DNA from: Nitrospirota bacterium
GTDB lineage: Bacteria > Nitrospirota > Thermodesulfovibrionia > Thermodesulfovibrionales > SM23-35
DNA: 6,038 bases
Assembly (NCBI GenBank): GCA_018262395.1
Contig: JAGSYM010000074.1
Span: 1-6,038, forward strand
Direction of reading: 5' to 3'
How positions within the stretch are numbered: position 1 is the first letter of the stretch; every line of letters starts with the position of its first letter. This document shows, one piece after another, positions 5,662-6,038 of this stretch. A model generated the notes under the pieces. It was given only the letters and a program-made list of their open reading frames with translations, was not told where the DNA came from and made no database searches. Made by a program: the position numbers and the translations under genes.

Positions 5662-6038
5662 GTTGAAAGACCTTTAGTTTCTTTTATCTTCTTGATCATC
5701 AACGGCACAATTTCATAGAGGTCGCCGACTAAACCGTATGTCGCCACATTGAATATGGGAGCTTCCGGATTCTTATTGATCGCAATTATAATGTCCGATG
5801 ACTGCATGCCGACAAGATGCTGGACTGCTCCTGATATGCCGCAGGCAATGTACACTTTGGGACATACGGTCTTTCCCGTCTGTCCAACCTGATGCCTGTA
5901 AGGGATCCATCCGGAATCAACCGCTGCCCTCGAAGATCCCACCGCACCGCCAAGAAGTTCCGCAAGTTCAGCAATGAGCTGAAATCCTTTCGGATCGCCT
6001 AATCCTCTTCCCCCTGATACAATAATGTCTGCTTCCTG
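5658..6038 (-). CDS. etfA: Electron transfer flavoprotein alpha subunit, C-terminal part (runs off right edge)
   Basis: The last 126 residues of EtfA, the FAD-binding subunit of the ETF heterodimer that carries electrons from acyl-CoA and other dehydrogenases to the quinone pool or to bifurcating partners. The frame is open to the window edge; a GTG at 5942 is internal, not the start. In fragment numbering, the FAD domain shows VSGGRGL (7-13), [10 protein letters not shown] (34-43), QVGQTGK (50-56), GISGAVQH (67-74), [11 protein letters not shown] (86-96) and [12 protein letters not shown] (101-112). These are the standard flavin-contacting motifs in their usual order. The N-terminal half and any etfB lie beyond the window, so bifurcating and ordinary ETF types cannot be separated. 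The stop TGA overlaps the fabD ATG by 4 bp, indicating coupled translation. Confidence 0.95.
   Translation of the reverse strand, partial: QEADIIVSGGRGLGDPKGFQLIAELAELLGGAVGSSRAAVDSGWIPYRHQVGQTGKTVCPKVYIACGISGAVQHLVGMQSSDIIIAINKNPEAPIFNVATYGLVGDLYEIVPLMIKKIKETKGLST

Noticed and set aside
5658..5942. A separate 94-residue gene starting at the GTG at 5942
   Set aside because: The frame is open to the window edge and the upstream residues (VSGGRGL) are core EtfA, so the GTG is internal.
1..6038. An undescribed multi-gene system, CRISPR array, tRNA or rRNA
   Set aside because: All genes are recognisable housekeeping families, and I found no direct-repeat array with spacers, cloverleaf or rRNA segment.

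Overview
The window is a compact housekeeping stretch in which every gene lies on the minus strand. It looks like a Gram-negative (diderm) bacterium of moderate GC content: RlpA carries a lipoprotein signal and a SPOR domain, and HslUV and EtfA are typical bacterial forms. Nitrospirota or a Desulfobacterota-like lineage would fit, but that is a guess from gene content and style; nothing here fixes the taxon.

Reading in the direction of transcription (right to left), the first block is etfA (3' part only, cut by the right edge), fabD and xerC. etfA and fabD overlap by 4 bp (ATGA), and xerC follows fabD after 41 bp, so the three look co-transcribed. Next comes the only sizeable gap, 3534-3811 (278 bp). 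It holds a 114-bp nested palindromic, MITE/REP-like repeat, a good sigma70-type promoter facing hslV, and an AT-rich leader with repeated GTTAA/TTAAC half-sites around the hslV ribosome-binding site.

The second block is hslV, hslU, rlpA, a HAD-family hydrolase and aroE. hslV and hslU overlap by 8 bp and encode the two-part HslUV (ClpQY) protease. rlpA follows after 46 bp, then the HAD gene, then aroE. Only the first 49 codons of aroE are present; it starts with GTG and its ribosome-binding site overlaps the HAD stop codon. The tight spacing suggests one operon driven from the promoter upstream of hslV.

The biology is protein quality control (HslUV), cell-wall remodelling at the septum (RlpA), chromosome dimer resolution or site-specific recombination (XerC-type), fatty-acid precursor supply (FabD), flavin electron transfer (EtfA) and aromatic amino-acid synthesis (AroE). 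The xerC-hslV-hslU order matches the codV-clpQ-clpY order known from Bacillus. I see no new defence, mobile or biosynthetic system. The most unusual items are the nested palindromic element, the hslV leader, and the coupled starts of the HAD and aroE genes.
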